Shown piece by piece: positions 33,753 through 33,797 of a stretch of DNA of 33,797 nucleotides. The translations under genes and the position numbers were made by a program. Position 1 is the first letter of the stretch. Every line of letters starts with the position of its first letter. A model generated the notes under the pieces. The model worked only from the letters and a program-made list of their open reading frames with translations, had not been told where the DNA came from and searched no databases. Source of the stretch: CAYWFP01 sp964457365 (GTDB taxonomy: Bacteria > Planctomycetota > SZUA-567); assembly GCA_964457365.1 (NCBI GenBank), contig CAYWFP010000036.1:1-33797 (forward strand). The letters are read 5' to 3'.

Positions 33753-33797
33753 TGCGGGGGCACTGGGGGATCGAAAACTCCTTACATTGGGTGCTGG

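Overview
The window looks like part of a draft (probably metagenome-derived) contig from a GC-rich, Gram-negative-type environmental bacterium. This rests on a Wzx/Wzy-type surface glycan cluster, long secreted beta-repeat proteins, REP-like palindromes built on a CTGTCCCCGGAACT core, and a 100-N scaffold gap. A leucine-rich-repeat protein of a style common in the Planctomycetes/Verrucomicrobia/Lentisphaerae group hints at that neighbourhood. No marker gene allows a firm taxonomic call.

Layout. (1) 1-1819 is a patchy, lower-GC margin. It holds the 3' end of an unrecognised gene, a signal-peptide-like gene start that runs into a repeat, and a 1.4 kb segment bounded by 41-bp inverted copies of that repeat and carrying a membrane-anchored LRR protein gene. 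(2) 1820-13889 is a long minus-strand operon-like series for surface polysaccharide. In transcription order it encodes an asparagine-synthase-type amidotransferase, a methyltransferase-like/GT2 fusion, an FkbM methyltransferase, two tandemly duplicated methyltransferases, a GT4, a WaaE-like GT2, a hexapeptide acyltransferase, a second GT4, another methyltransferase and an SDR epimerase. Several genes overlap by 3-4 nt. (3) 14079-20640 continues the locus, mostly on plus: zinc-ribbon methyltransferase, Wzx-type flippase, Wzy/WaaL-type polymerase or ligase, a minus-strand GT4, and a plus-strand NDP-sugar epimerase/decarboxylase. The initiating phosphoglycosyltransferase and a chain-length regulator are not in the window.

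(4) 21048-33232 is the most unusual part. Three large exported proteins have unrelated N-terminal halves: a papain-family (C1A) cysteine protease with a lectin-like domain, a gingipain-family (C25) cysteine protease, and an FN3/cadherin-like/PKD protein. All three end in the same FN3-like module of 92 residues, repeated at least 6, 7 and 5 times, and all three finish with the same specialised terminal repeat. Between the two protease genes lies a short sigma-54-dependent activator with no receiver domain (PspF-like layout). A plausible but imperfect -24/-12 element lies upstream of the C25 gene.

(5) After 33232 come a terminator, an apparent insertion-sequence end remnant with an IS21-like look, and a cluster of the same REP-like repeats seen at the left margin.

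Working picture (inference): the glycan locus builds and exports a methylated, acylated surface polysaccharide. The neighbouring proteins form a secreted protease/adhesin set whose shared C-terminal repeats act as a stalk and common sorting or attachment module.
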